Shown here in pieces: positions 41,512 through 51,290 of a DNA stretch of 64,000 nt; the stretch's first letter is position 1, and each line of letters begins with the position of its first letter. The notes beneath the pieces are model-generated. The model saw nothing but the letters and a program-made list of their open reading frames with translations, had not been told where the DNA came from and ran no database searches. The stretch is from assembly GCF_020511115.1 (NCBI RefSeq), contig NZ_JAJAVH010000006.1, positions 1-64,000 of the forward strand, read 5' to 3'. The position numbers and the translations under genes are program-made. The stretch comes from Luteimonas panaciterrae. Lineage in GTDB: Bacteria > Pseudomonadota > Gammaproteobacteria > Xanthomonadales > Xanthomonadaceae.

Positions 41512-43643
41512 AACTTTCGGACCAGAAGCGGCTCCCCGTGGTGCAGCAGAGCGAGATCGCCGAATGTGGCCTCGCCTGTCTGGTGATGATCGCCCGTTAT
41601 CACGGCCACGACATCGACCTGGCCAGCATGCGGCGGCGTTTCCCGATCTCGCTCAAGGGCGCCGGCCTGTCGCGGCTGATCTCGATCGCCGGCACGCTCG
41701 GTTTCGAGACGCGGCCGCTGCGCGCCGAAGTGGAGCATCTGCGCGAGATCACGCCACCCTGCATCCTGCACTGGGACCTCAATCATTTCGTCGTACTGAA
41801 GCAGATCGACCGCGAACGTGCTGTCGTCCACGATCCCGCGCGCGGCGAAGTATCGATGTCCCTGGCCGAATTCGGGCGCCACTATACCGGCGTGGCACTG
41901 GAACTGACGCCCGCCTCCGGATTCGAACCGGTGCGCGAACGCCAGCGCATCTCCGTGTCGTCGCTGGTCGGCCGCGTCACCGGCGTGCGCCGCGCGCTGG
42001 CGCAAGTCCTGCTACTGGCGTTTTCGCTGGAAGTGTTGACGCTGGCGCTGCCGCTGTCGATGCAGTGGGTGGTCGACGACGTCCTGGTCTCGGCCGACCT
42101 CGGGCTGTTGACGCTGATCGGCATCAGTTTCCTCGCCATCGTCGTGCTTCAGTCCGCCACCGCCGCGATGCGCGGCTGGGTGGTGGCCAGCATCGGGGCT
42201 TCGCTCAATTCGCAATGGCTGAGCAACCTGTTCGGCCATCTATTGCGACTGCCGCTGGATTACTTCGAGAAGCGCAGCGTCGGCGGCGTGCTGTCACGCT
42301 TCATGTCGCTGCAGACGATCCAGCAGACCCTCACCGGCAGCTTCGTCGAAGCGGTACTGGACGGCCTGACGGTATCCCTGGTGCTGATCCTGTTGCTGCT
42401 CTACAGCCCGCTGCTCACCGGGCTGGTGCTCGGCGCCTTCGCCATCTATGCCCTGCTGCGCTGGCTGGCCTATCGCAAGCTGTGGTCGCTGAAGGAAGAG
42501 CAGCTGACCTTCGTGGCGCGTCAGCAGACGCAGCTGATCGAATCCATCCACGGCGTGCAGACCATCAAACTGGCGAACCAGCAGGCGCAGCGGCGCGCGC
42601 GTGTCGCCAATGCCACCGTGGAAGTCGCCAACCGTGAAGCCGCGATCGGTCGCGTGGCGGCGCTGTTCGGCGGACTGTCGCGGCTGGTCTTCGGCACGCA
42701 GCGCGTGTTGCTGATCTGGATCGCCGCCTGGATGACGCTGCGCGGACAGTTCAGCGCCGGCATGCTTGTCGTCTTCGTCGCCTACGCCGATCTCTTCGCC
42801 ACCCGGACGAGCAGCTTGATCGACAAGTTCGTCGATCTGCGGTTGCTCGGCCTGCATGGCCAGCGCATCGCCGACGTCGCGCTGGAACCACCGGAGCCGC
42901 ACGTCACCGGTCAGTATTCCGGTCCCGTGCCGGAGCCGACGCTGGTCGTGGACGGCGTCAGTTTCCGCTACGCCGAGGACGAGCCGTGGATCCTGCGCGA
43001 TTGCAGTCTGCGCATCGAGGCCGGCGAATCGGTCGCCATCGTCGGCCCCTCTGGATGCGGCAAGACCACGCTGGCCAAGCTGCTGCTCGGTCTGCTGCAT
43101 CCCGCGCACGGCAAGATCGAGATCGGTGGTGTCGACATTCGCCATTACGGCCTCGGCAACTATCGCGCCCGCTTCGGCACCGTGATGCAGGACGATGCCC
43201 TGTTCGCGGGATCGATCGCGGAGAACATCAGCGGTTTCGACACCGATGCGACGCCGGAAGCCATCGAGGCCGCCGCGCGCGCCGCGCAGATCCACGACGA
43301 CATCCTGCGCATGCCCATGGGCTACGAATCGCTGGTCGGCGATATGGGGTCCACGCTTTCCGGCGGCCAGAAGCAACGCGTGCTGCTGGCGCGGGCGCTG
43401 TATCGCGAACCCTCCATCCTGCTACTGGACGAAGCGACCAGCCATCTTGACGTCGCGCGTGAACGCGCGATCAACGATTGCATCGCGGAATTGGCGATGA
43501 CACGCATCGTCATCGCGCATCGCCCGGAGACAATCCTCAGCACCGATCGCGTTATCGAATTGCGCGACGGCGCAGCGATCGTGCGAAGCGCATCAGAATA
43601 CGCAGGCGTATCGATCAGGGAGCGTGCGAGACATCACGATTAA
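41508..43643 (+). CDS. Peptidase-containing ABC transporter (C39 PCAT) for double-glycine peptides
   Basis: A 711-residue protein processing and exporting leader peptides. The N-terminal C39 peptidase has the catalytic Cys20 in QQSEIAECGLACLVMIARYHG, His93 in LNHFVVLK and Asp109 in VHDPARG, all intact. A six-helix TM domain follows (about 160-440). The ATPase has Walker A GPSGCGKTT, signature TLSGGQKQRV, Walker B ILLLDEATS and the H-loop IAHRPE. C39 peptidases cut after GG; both downstream precursors carry IAGG at the predicted site. Start is the GTG overlapping the adaptor stop; a longer open frame to 41160 is a shadow of the adaptor gene. Confidence 0.93.
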   Translation: MKLSDQKRLPVVQQSEIAECGLACLVMIARYHGHDIDLASMRRRFPISLKGAGLSRLISIAGTLGFETRPLRAEVEHLREITPPCILHWDLNHFVVLKQIDRERAVVHDPARGEVSMSLAEFGRHYTGVALELTPASGFEPVRERQRISVSSLVGRVTGVRRALAQVLLLAFSLEVLTLALPLSMQWVVDDVLVSADLGLLTLIGISFLAIVVLQSATAAMRGWVVASIGASLNSQWLSNLFGHLLRLPLDYFEKRSVGGVLSRFMSLQTIQQTLTGSFVEAVLDGLTVSLVLILLLLYSPLLTGLVLGAFAIYALLRWLAYRKLWSLKEEQLTFVARQQTQLIESIHGVQTIKLANQQAQRRARVANATVEVANREAAIGRVAALFGGLSRLVFGTQRVLLIWIAAWMTLRGQFSAGMLVVFVAYADLFATRTSSLIDKFVDLRLLGLHGQRIADVALEPPEPHVTGQYSGPVPEPTLVVDGVSFRYAEDEPWILRDCSLRIEAGESVAIVGPSGCGKTTLAKLLLGLLHPAHGKIEIGGVDIRHYGLGNYRARFGTVMQDDALFAGSIAENISGFDTDATPEAIEAAARAAQIHDDILRMPMGYESLVGDMGSTLSGGQKQRVLLARALYREPSILLLDEATSHLDVARERAINDCIAELAMTRIVIAHRPETILSTDRVIELRDGAAIVRSASEYAGVSIRERARHHD

Positions 43644-43702
43644 GACGCTTCTAACAACCAATCAATGGACTTTGCCTTAGCATCGAGCACGACCATAGCC
43701 GA

Positions 43703-43727
43703 TGCCGGACGGCTTTCGTTTCCGGCA
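43703..43727 (+). other. Hairpin before the first precursor gene
   Basis: TGCCGGA / TCCGGCA 7-bp stem with an 11-base loop in the 98-bp gap between transporter and precursor, ending 14 bp before the precursor ATG. It may be a partial terminator or an RNase/processing site that uncouples precursor mRNA from transporter mRNA. Confidence 0.35.
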
Positions 43728-43741
43728 CAAGAGGACATGTC

Positions 43742-43906
43742 ATGAGCCAGAAAGACATCAGCGAAACCAGCCGCCCGCTTGCCCGCAACGTCGCTCGCGA
43801 ATTGACGCCGGCCGAAATCGAAGCCATCGCCGGCGGCCGTCCCGCAACCACCCACGCCACCGGCCCGAACGGTGACGACCCGGCCGATCCGGGCGATCTT
43901 GCTTAA
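43742..43906 (+). CDS. Double-glycine RiPP precursor peptide 1 (graspetide-like)
   Basis: A 54-residue peptide, start behind AGAGGA. The leader has RPLARNVARELT, then PAEIEAIAGG, with GG at residues 31-32 forming a C39-type cleavage site. The predicted core is 22 residues, beginning RPATTHATGPNG and ending DDPADPGDLA. It has Thr acceptors (three: positions 4, 5 and 8 of the core) and Asp donors (13, 14, 17, 20) and no Cys, so it is unsuited to lanthionine chemistry but suited to Thr-Asp ester cross-links by the ATP-grasp enzyme. The leader segment PLAR...AREL recalls the PFFARFL helix recognised by microviridin ligases. Confidence 0.82.
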   Translation: MSQKDISETSRPLARNVARELTPAEIEAIAGGRPATTHATGPNGDDPADPGDLA

Positions 43907-44005
43907 GGCCGCATAGGCCAACGCACGGACGCGCATCCTGCTTCATTCAATACAACTCATTCGCACCGGCCGCACGAGCCGGCCCGCGACATTCAGGAGA
44001 CATCC

Positions 44006-44176
44006 GTGAGCAAGTTTGAAACGCAGAAAGACCAGACTGCACGTCCGTTCGCCCGCGTCGCCGCGCGCGAGCTGACGAGGGAAGAAATCGAAGTCATCGC
44101 CGGTGGCCGTCCGCCGCCGGATCACACCCATGCCACGGGTGCCAACGGCGACGATCCCAGCGATCCCGGCGTTTGA
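44006..44176 (+). CDS. Double-glycine RiPP precursor peptide 2 (graspetide-like)
   Basis: A 56-residue peptide with a GTG start behind AGGAGA. The leader has RPFARVAARELT, then REEIEVIAGG, with GG at residues 33-34. The predicted core is also 22 residues, beginning RPPPDHTHATGANG and ending DDPSDPGV. It shares THATGxNGDDPxDPG with precursor 1 while the flanking core residues differ; the leaders align through AREL and IAGGRP. No Cys. The conserved Thr (core 7 and 10) and Asp (core 15, 16, 19) are the obvious cross-link candidates. Two paralogous precursors, 99 bp apart, imply gene duplication with selection on the core motif. Confidence 0.82.
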   Translation: MSKFETQKDQTARPFARVAARELTREEIEVIAGGRPPPDHTHATGANGDDPSDPGV

Positions 44177-44186
44177 TGCCATCCCA

Positions 44187-44238
44187 CCGCCCGTTCGGGC
44201 GGCAGCAGAACGTGCGCCCCGCAAGCCGGGGCGCATTT
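44187..44238 (+). terminator. Tandem hairpins between precursor 2 and the ATP-grasp gene
   Basis: First CCGCCC-GTTC-GGGCGG (44187-44202). Then TGCGCCCC / GGGGCGCA (8-bp stem, 7-base loop, 44213-44235) followed by only TTT. It looks like a leaky terminator, which would keep the modifying enzyme at lower expression than the precursors, as is common in RiPP operons. Confidence 0.55.
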
Positions 44239-44269
44239 GCATCCAGAGACGCCGGAGTCCGCATCCCGC

Positions 44270-45379
44270 ATGAAGAGAAGTCCGCTGATCCTTTCCGTCT
44301 ACGCGCACGACATCCACGCCCATGCGGTGTGCTGGGGCTTGCGCCGCAATGGCGTCGCACCGGTCTGGGCGCGCAGTCTGGCCGACGATGCGCTCGCGCC
44401 GATCTCGTTCGAATGCGACGATCGCAATGGCCTCGTCGCTACGGGCGCGTTCGCGCCGGAATCGGTCGGCAGCATCTGGTTCCGGCGTCCGAGGATTCCC
44501 GAAGAGTTTCCCAACACTCGCGAGAGCGATCTCCCGTTCGTGCGCAACGAATGGAAGCGCTTCATCCACAACGCCTACGCGGTCGCCGATGCACTACCTG
44601 GCGCGTTCTGGGTCAATCGTCCGAGCGCGGCCGTCGAAGCCGAGAACAAGTTGACGCAGTTGCTCGTCGCGCAACGCTGCGGATTGACGTTTCCGCGCAC
44701 GCTGGTGTCGTCCGACCCGGCACGAATCCGTCGCTTCGTCGCCGACAACAAGCAAGTCGTCTACAAACCCTTCCAGACCCACACCTGGCAGGACGCCGAC
44801 GGCCGGATGTACAGCACTTACGCGCGCACCATCGACGCCAGCATGCTCGAGGACGACGACAGCCTGCGCCAATGCCCCGGCATCTACCAGGCGTTGGTGC
44901 GCAAGACGCATGATGTCCGCGTCACTGTCATCGGCGATCACTTCTTCGCCGCCAGACTGCAAGGCGACGACGATCCGACCTTCGTCGACTGGCGCTCCTC
45001 CTCCATCGGCAATCGCGTGCGCAGCGGTGTCGCGACCTTGCCCACGGCGCTGGAAACGAAGATCTCCGCGCTGATGCGCGAACTCGGCATCGTCTTCGGC
45101 TGCGTCGATCTGGCCATCGATGCCGATGGCGATGCCCACTTCCTGGAGATCAACCAGTCCGGGCAATTCCTGTTCCTGGAAGATTCCGTGCCGGAATTGC
45201 CTATCCTGCAGGCGATGTGCGCGATGCTGGCGCAAGGCCGCACCGATTACGCGCTGGATGCGATCACGGACGTGTCGTATGCCGACTATCTCGCCGGTGA
45301 GGAACACCGACAATGGTGGGATAGCGTCAGCGGCGGCATTCGCGAAGGTGGACGGATTCCTGGCGTGAGCCTGGAGTAA
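44270..45379 (+). CDS. MvdD-like ATP-grasp peptide ligase (graspetide maturase)
   Basis: A 369-residue ATP-grasp enzyme. The pre-ATP-grasp part has SVWF-like SIWFRRPRIPEEF. The linker NRPSAAVEAENKLTQLLVAQ followed by CGLTFPRTLVSSDP is the signature of MvdC/MvdD and related graspetide ligases. VVYKPFQTHTW provides the ATP-binding Lys, KTHDVRVTVIGD the central strand, and DLAIDADGDAHFLEINQSGQ the Mg-binding Asp/Glu/Asn set. The enzyme would form ester (Thr/Ser) or amide bonds with Asp/Glu side chains of the two precursors. Only one ligase is present. The ATG at 44270 is preferred; a TTG at 44237 is in frame upstream. Confidence 0.88.
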   Translation: MKRSPLILSVYAHDIHAHAVCWGLRRNGVAPVWARSLADDALAPISFECDDRNGLVATGAFAPESVGSIWFRRPRIPEEFPNTRESDLPFVRNEWKRFIHNAYAVADALPGAFWVNRPSAAVEAENKLTQLLVAQRCGLTFPRTLVSSDPARIRRFVADNKQVVYKPFQTHTWQDADGRMYSTYARTIDASMLEDDDSLRQCPGIYQALVRKTHDVRVTVIGDHFFAARLQGDDDPTFVDWRSSSIGNRVRSGVATLPTALETKISALMRELGIVFGCVDLAIDADGDAHFLEINQSGQFLFLEDSVPELPILQAMCAMLAQGRTDYALDAITDVSYADYLAGEEHRQWWDSVSGGIREGGRIPGVSLE

Positions 45380-45399
45380 TCGCGCCGCACCGGTCTCGA

Positions 45400-46215
45400 T
45401 CAGGCCGCCAACAACCGCGAGGCTTCCCGCGCGACCGCCAGCGGATGGGCGGCATCCTCCTCGTTGCCGTCGCCCAGCCACCATGCGGCCGACAGTCCGG
45501 TGTAGGCCAGCAACCATTGCAGCAGTCGCCGCGGCTCGATCGCGGCGGCCTCGGCGATGATCTCGAGGCGGCCCGCCACGCGCTCCGGCGCGAGACCGAA
45601 TTCTTCTTCCGGATTGCAGAGCATGTTCGCGTAATCGAAACCGCGCTCGCCGTAGACGCGTTTCGGATCGATGACGAGCCAGCCGCGTTCCTCGCCGAAA
45701 TCGAGTACGTTGTCGTGATGCAGATCGCCGTGCAGTACCGTGATGTCTCGCGGCTCGGCGAGCAGCTGTCTGAAGACGGCTAGCGATTCCGTCAGCACAC
45801 CGCCGTACTGATTCGCCATCGGTTCCAGATCGCGAAACCATTCCTGCAACGTCAGCAGGTTGGGCGGCGGAGGCGCCTTCTGTGCATGCAATCGCTCGGC
45901 GGCCGCGCAGAGGATGCGACAGGCTTCGTCGTCCCTGCCTTCCCGCACCATGCGCGTCAGCGAGCGCGTTCCCGTGGCGCGCTCCATCAGCAACGCGCCG
46001 CTCTCGGTGTCGTGCGCAAGCACGCGCGCGGCGCCGTTGCCGTTCCACCAGGCCATCAGCAGGCCGCCCAGCTTCTCTTCGGCCTCGCGCGCGAGCTTGA
46101 GCATGGCCGGCACGCCATTGGCGCACCGCACCGGCATCAGATCGCTGCTATGAGTGTTGAAAGCCTCGCCGTCGGGCGTCAGTTCCCAGCGGTCGAGATA
46201 AGGTGCGAATAGCAT
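45400..46215 (-). CDS. APH(6)-like aminoglycoside phosphotransferase family protein
   Basis: A 271-residue kinase-like protein beginning MLFAPYLDRWELTPDGEAF, as in APH(6) streptomycin kinases. It has the catalytic loop LHGDLHHDNVLDFG and the metal segment IDPKRVYGERGFDYANMLCNPE, both close to APH(6)-family signatures. GGAGA precedes the ATG at 46215. Convergent with the ATP-grasp gene (20 bp between stops), hence not part of that operon. A role in streptomycin resistance is possible from family membership, but chromosomal relatives can act on other sugars or remain silent. Confidence 0.8.
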   Translation of the reverse strand: MLFAPYLDRWELTPDGEAFNTHSSDLMPVRCANGVPAMLKLAREAEEKLGGLLMAWWNGNGAARVLAHDTESGALLMERATGTRSLTRMVREGRDDEACRILCAAAERLHAQKAPPPPNLLTLQEWFRDLEPMANQYGGVLTESLAVFRQLLAEPRDITVLHGDLHHDNVLDFGEERGWLVIDPKRVYGERGFDYANMLCNPEEEFGLAPERVAGRLEIIAEAAAIEPRRLLQWLLAYTGLSAAWWLGDGNEEDAAHPLAVAREASRLLAA

Positions 46216-46302
46216 CAGCTGATGTCTCCGGAGATTCGTCCCGAATGCCCGCGACACGTGTCCACGAAGACAACTGTCAAACGGACATCGGAACCATCCG
46301 GA

Positions 46303-46734
46303 TCACTTGAGGTCTTCGTCCTTGATCTTCAAGTCGAAGCACTGCTTGCCGGCTCCATGCTCCCAGTTCCTGGCGACCCAGTCCACGTCACGTGTCTTGG
46401 CGGTGTCGGTCGTGAAATGCGCGCACAACCGGAAATTGTCCTTCCCATCCGTGCTGTAGACATAAGGCGTGCCATCGACGGGATCGGCGATGTCCAGATG
46501 AGCACCCGGCTGGCGAGTTAGAGTTCCCAGATCAGGCGGTGGTTGCCCGTGCTTCTTCGCGTATGCGCGCACGGTGTTCGCGACCTCGTCGAGATCACGC
46601 GCTCGGCGCTGATCCAGCCGTATCTCACGCTGTGCCGCCGGCGACCCCATCACCGCGACCGCTCCGGCCACCGCCGCAACGATCGCTACCGAAGCCGCGA
46701 TCAACATCCATTTTCCCACCGGCTTGGTGCTCAT
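46303..46734 (-). CDS. Single-span membrane protein, pseudopilin-like sequence
   Basis: A 143-residue protein of unassigned family. One N-terminal TM segment (MLIAASVAIVAAVAGAVAVMG) is followed by a periplasmic part. There, RARDLDEVANTVRAYAKKHGQPPPDLGTL and DPVDGTPYVYSTDGKDNFRLCAHF resemble the region after the N-terminal helix in type II secretion pseudopilins (an alpha-helix followed by a 'DPWG.PY.Y' type strand). No prepilin cleavage site is seen. Its start overlaps the stop of the DUF5671 gene by 4 bp, so the two are co-translated. Confidence 0.65.
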   Translation of the reverse strand: MSTKPVGKWMLIAASVAIVAAVAGAVAVMGSPAAQREIRLDQRRARDLDEVANTVRAYAKKHGQPPPDLGTLTRQPGAHLDIADPVDGTPYVYSTDGKDNFRLCAHFTTDTAKTRDVDWVARNWEHGAGKQCFDLKIKDEDLK

Positions 46735-47375
46735 GCCTCACCTTCCTCGCGGCGCAGATCGTACAGGTAGTAACCGAATACGCTGCCGGCGATCAGCGCG
46801 GCCACCAGCACCTTGAGCAGGAAGCGCGTGCTCAGTTCACCGCCAAGCAGGTTGTACACCAAGGTCGTCATGTCCCCGACCAGCACCGCGGCGGCGATGA
46901 ACAAGGTCAGATAGGTCAGCCAGCGTCGAACCGGAGACAATCGTTTGATCGGATGCTTCGCCACTTCACGAGTAATCAGATGCGACATGAAGACGAATAC
47001 CGGGAACGCGATGATCAGCGCCGCCGTCGACCAGCGTATCTCGCTGCCGAGCCGCACTATCGCGTACTCCGGGACCGCCGGATCCGGCCAGAAATGGTTG
47101 ATCAGATCGAACAGGAGACTGCCCAGGTTCCAGGCTGCGAAGTACAGCGTTGCGAACAACACCAGATACAGGAAGGCCTCGCGCGCGGACAGCGAGGCGC
47201 GTGGCTTGGGCACGGGTACCGGGAAACCGACATCGGCATAGGCGTCGAGCACGCCACGGGTCTGATCGGGCGTCCAACCAGCCTTCCCCAGCGCCTGCGC
47301 GATCGCCTCCTTGGACTGCCCGCGCAGCAGCGCCTCACGGACGAACAGCTCCAACTCCTGTGTTGCTGCGGCCAT
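46731..47375 (-). CDS. DUF5671 membrane protein
   Basis: A 214-residue membrane protein. A short soluble N-terminal domain (ELFVREALLRGQSKEAIAQALGKAGW, a helix-hairpin resembling SHOCT/UBA-like segments) precedes five hydrophobic segments, including FLYLVLFATLYFAAWNLGSLLFDLI, RWSTAALIIAFPVFVFMSHL, YLTLFIAAAVLVGDMTTLVYNLL and LVAALIAGSVFGYYLYDLRR, the DUF5671 pattern. A strong AGGAGAGG precedes the ATG at 47375. Function unknown; operon with the pseudopilin-like protein suggests an envelope pair. Confidence 0.78.
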   Translation of the reverse strand: MAAATQELELFVREALLRGQSKEAIAQALGKAGWTPDQTRGVLDAYADVGFPVPVPKPRASLSAREAFLYLVLFATLYFAAWNLGSLLFDLINHFWPDPAVPEYAIVRLGSEIRWSTAALIIAFPVFVFMSHLITREVAKHPIKRLSPVRRWLTYLTLFIAAAVLVGDMTTLVYNLLGGELSTRFLLKVLVAALIAGSVFGYYLYDLRREEGEA

Positions 47376-47505
47376 GCCACCTCTCCTGACGGGACGGGGC
47401 GAATCTAGCAGTTCCGTGAAGATTTGCGAGGACGGCAAGCGAAGTGTCGTTGAACGATACCGGCGGAAGCGGAAGCCGCTACCACGGAACCTCCGAGGCA
47501 CGCGC

Positions 47506-47533
47506 AAAAGAAAAGCGGGCCGAAGCCCGCTTT
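47506..47533 (-). terminator. Rho-independent terminator of pnp
   Basis: On the - strand AAAGCGGGC-TTCG-GCCCGCTTT, then TTCTTTT. Nine-bp stem with a stable TTCG tetraloop, 25 bp beyond the pnp stop. Confidence 0.9.
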
Positions 47534-47558
47534 CCCGAATCGCTGCGACAGTGCCCGC

Positions 47559-49667
<2,109 letters not shown>

Positions 49668-49755
49668 GTTGGGAATTCCTAAAAGGGGCTAGCGATGAAC
49701 CGCGCGGGACCCTTGCCCCTGGCGGGCGGATCGCGCGACGGTCCGCGCGATCCAT

Positions 49756-49785
49756 AAAAGAACCGCGGCGCATTGCTGCGCCGCG
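49756..49785 (-). terminator. Terminator between rpsO and pnp
   Basis: On the - strand CGCGGCGCA-GCAA-TGCGCCGCG (9-bp stem) followed by GTTCTTTT. The stem begins 16 bp beyond the rpsO stop. It probably gives partial termination with readthrough into pnp. Confidence 0.8.
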
Positions 49786-49800
49786 ATCGGGATATTTCGA

Positions 49801-50061
49801 TTATCGACGCAGACCGAGCTTCTCGATCAGGGCCTTGTACCGCGTCGCGTCTTTGCGATGCAGGTAGTCGAGCAGGCTGCGACGGCGGTTGACCATCTTC
49901 AGCAGGCCGCGACGGCTGTGGTGATCGTGCTTGTGCGTCTTGAAGTGTTCGGTGAGGTGGCTGATGCGCGCGGTGAGCAGGGCGACCTGCACTTCCGGCG
50001 AGCCGGTATCGTTGTCACCGCGCTTGTTGTCGGCGATGACTTGACTGGTATCGATAGACAT
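49801..50061 (-). CDS. rpsO: 30S ribosomal protein S15
   Basis: An 86-residue ribosomal protein with the S15 signature [25 protein letters not shown] (here [10 protein letters not shown]), [23 protein letters not shown] and KLGLRR at the end. It binds 16S rRNA helices 20-22 early in 30S assembly. In E. coli it represses its own translation via the leader. It has its own promoter (50204-50176) and a 5' UTR of roughly 110 bases, in which autoregulation could occur. Confidence 0.97.
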   Translation of the reverse strand: MSIDTSQVIADNKRGDNDTGSPEVQVALLTARISHLTEHFKTHKHDHHSRRGLLKMVNRRRSLLDYLHRKDATRYKALIEKLGLRR

Positions 50062-50175
50062 CTGAATTGCCTCTGGTAGACGCGAGACCGACAGGAACGT
50101 CCCGGGATGTACCGGAAACGCACCGTAGGGTTCGCCGTGAACGGGGGTGGATTTGGCCGGAAAATCGGCGCCGAA

Positions 50176-50204
50176 ATTGTAACGGTGGAGGCCTTGTGAA
50201 ACAA
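50176..50204 (-). promoter_or_regulatory. Sigma-70 promoter of rpsO-pnp
   Basis: On the - strand TTGTTT (50204-50199), a 17-base spacer, TACAAT (50181-50176). Close to consensus, about 115 bp upstream of the rpsO start. It makes rpsO-pnp independent of truB despite the inserted gene. Confidence 0.78.
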
Positions 50205-50511
50205 GGCGTTAAACAGCGCGGCGGTCTCTGACGGGCATGTGCCCGGACCAGCCACGATCAGGCCGCGGCCCGGCCTTCGGGCCTGGTGGAGGCTCTCGGA
50301 ACCGGCAGCGGCCTGCCGTCGGGCTTCTTTTCACCCGGCTTCGGCCGCTTTAAGGTCGCTCCCGGGCTCGAAACATCCCGCCCCCCCTCAGCAGCGTCAT
50401 GACTGGCATGGCCTTGGACTTGATCGTACCCGCCCCCGTTCAGCTCCAGCGCCTGCCTGGGCCATCCTCTCGGGGGGGCCGCCGGTGATCGCGGAGGGCG
50501 ATCACTGGCGA
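50205..50511. other. GC-rich intergenic region upstream of rpsO
   Basis: About 300 bp with no convincing gene on either strand. It contains several hairpins: GGCCC/GGGCC around a CTTCG-type loop near 50268-50290, and GTGATCGC/GCGATCAC at 50485-50505 just after the upstream gene. Homopolymer G/C runs lie at 50383-50390 and 50470-50478. It might hold a structured RNA but matches none I recognise (not RNase P, tmRNA or SRP RNA). Confidence 0.35.
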
Positions 50512-51183
50512 TCAGGCGCCACAGGCAACAAAGTATGGCTTGCCTGCCGACGCATCGATCTCGATGACCTGGACCACGGGATCGGCCTTCGGCGCCTTCT
50601 TCGACAGGGCAATCCGCGGGATATCCCTTTCATGCTCATCGCGCACCTCGACATGAGGCGTCCCGATCATTTGCGGACAGTTGCCCTGTCCCGCCTGATG
50701 GAAGACGAAGCTTCCCAGGTAAACGTGCTTCCCGGCCTCCACGACAAATGGAACGTGGACGAGCTGCTTGCTGACCATGTCCCCGAACTTCAGACCGACC
50801 AGCTCGTAGCGCCCGGGCTTCAGGCACATGGTGAAAATGCTGCTTTTCACCGCGCCATCGGTGTACACCACATTCTTCTCGAAGATGTCGCTGCTACTGC
50901 TATAGCCGAAATACGCGTGCTTGCGGTAGCTGTCCGAATTCTTTTCCGAAGCAAAGACGACGTAGAAGCTGAAGTTGCGGATGTCGTAGCTGGTCCCGAC
51001 GCTTCCGGAAACGCACCCGCCGCCGTTTTCCAGCTTCTGCTTGTAAGGCGCCCAAACGGTGCCGTAGAAAACCACGTCGTCCGCCATCGCCGGACCGGCA
51101 AGAAAACAAGCGCCGACTGCAAACAACAGTAGCCATGCGATCGCGTCGCGCATGCGCGAAACCGGCCTTGCTCCCTGATGCAT
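50512..51183 (-). CDS. Secreted protein of unknown function inserted between truB and rpsO
   Basis: A 223-residue protein with a signal peptide (AIAWLLLFAVGACFLAGPAMA, cut before DDV). The mature protein is strand-rich with VVFYGTVWAPYKQKLENGG, SYDIRNFSFYVVFASEKNSDSY, FTMCLKPGRYELVGLKFG and VVEAGKHVYLGSFVF. This resembles small periplasmic or lipoprotein-like beta domains, in which 'PGRYEL...G' and 'AGKxxYLG' recur, but I cannot name the family. The ATG at 51183 has an AGGGGGA upstream; 51153 is an alternative. Its presence in the otherwise conserved truB-rpsO interval is unusual. Confidence 0.72.
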   Translation of the reverse strand: MHQGARPVSRMRDAIAWLLLFAVGACFLAGPAMADDVVFYGTVWAPYKQKLENGGGCVSGSVGTSYDIRNFSFYVVFASEKNSDSYRKHAYFGYSSSSDIFEKNVVYTDGAVKSSIFTMCLKPGRYELVGLKFGDMVSKQLVHVPFVVEAGKHVYLGSFVFHQAGQGNCPQMIGTPHVEVRDEHERDIPRIALSKKAPKADPVVQVIEIDASAGKPYFVACGA

Positions 51184-51290
51184 CCGTCCCCCTGCAGTTG
51201 TAATAACCTTAGTCCGGCCAATCCGGAGCATCGCGATACGTCGGCGAATTGCAGCATGGCGGCCGAATCAGCTTCTCGCGGCACCGATTT

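Noticed and set aside
41508-44176. Lanthipeptide or bacteriocin (class II) interpretation of the peptide cluster
   Set aside because: Precursors have no Cys, and no LanM, LanB/C or radical-SAM gene is present; the only modifying enzyme is ATP-grasp.
50205-50511. RNase P, tmRNA or SRP RNA in the GC-rich spacer
   Set aside because: None of their conserved core sequences is found on either strand.
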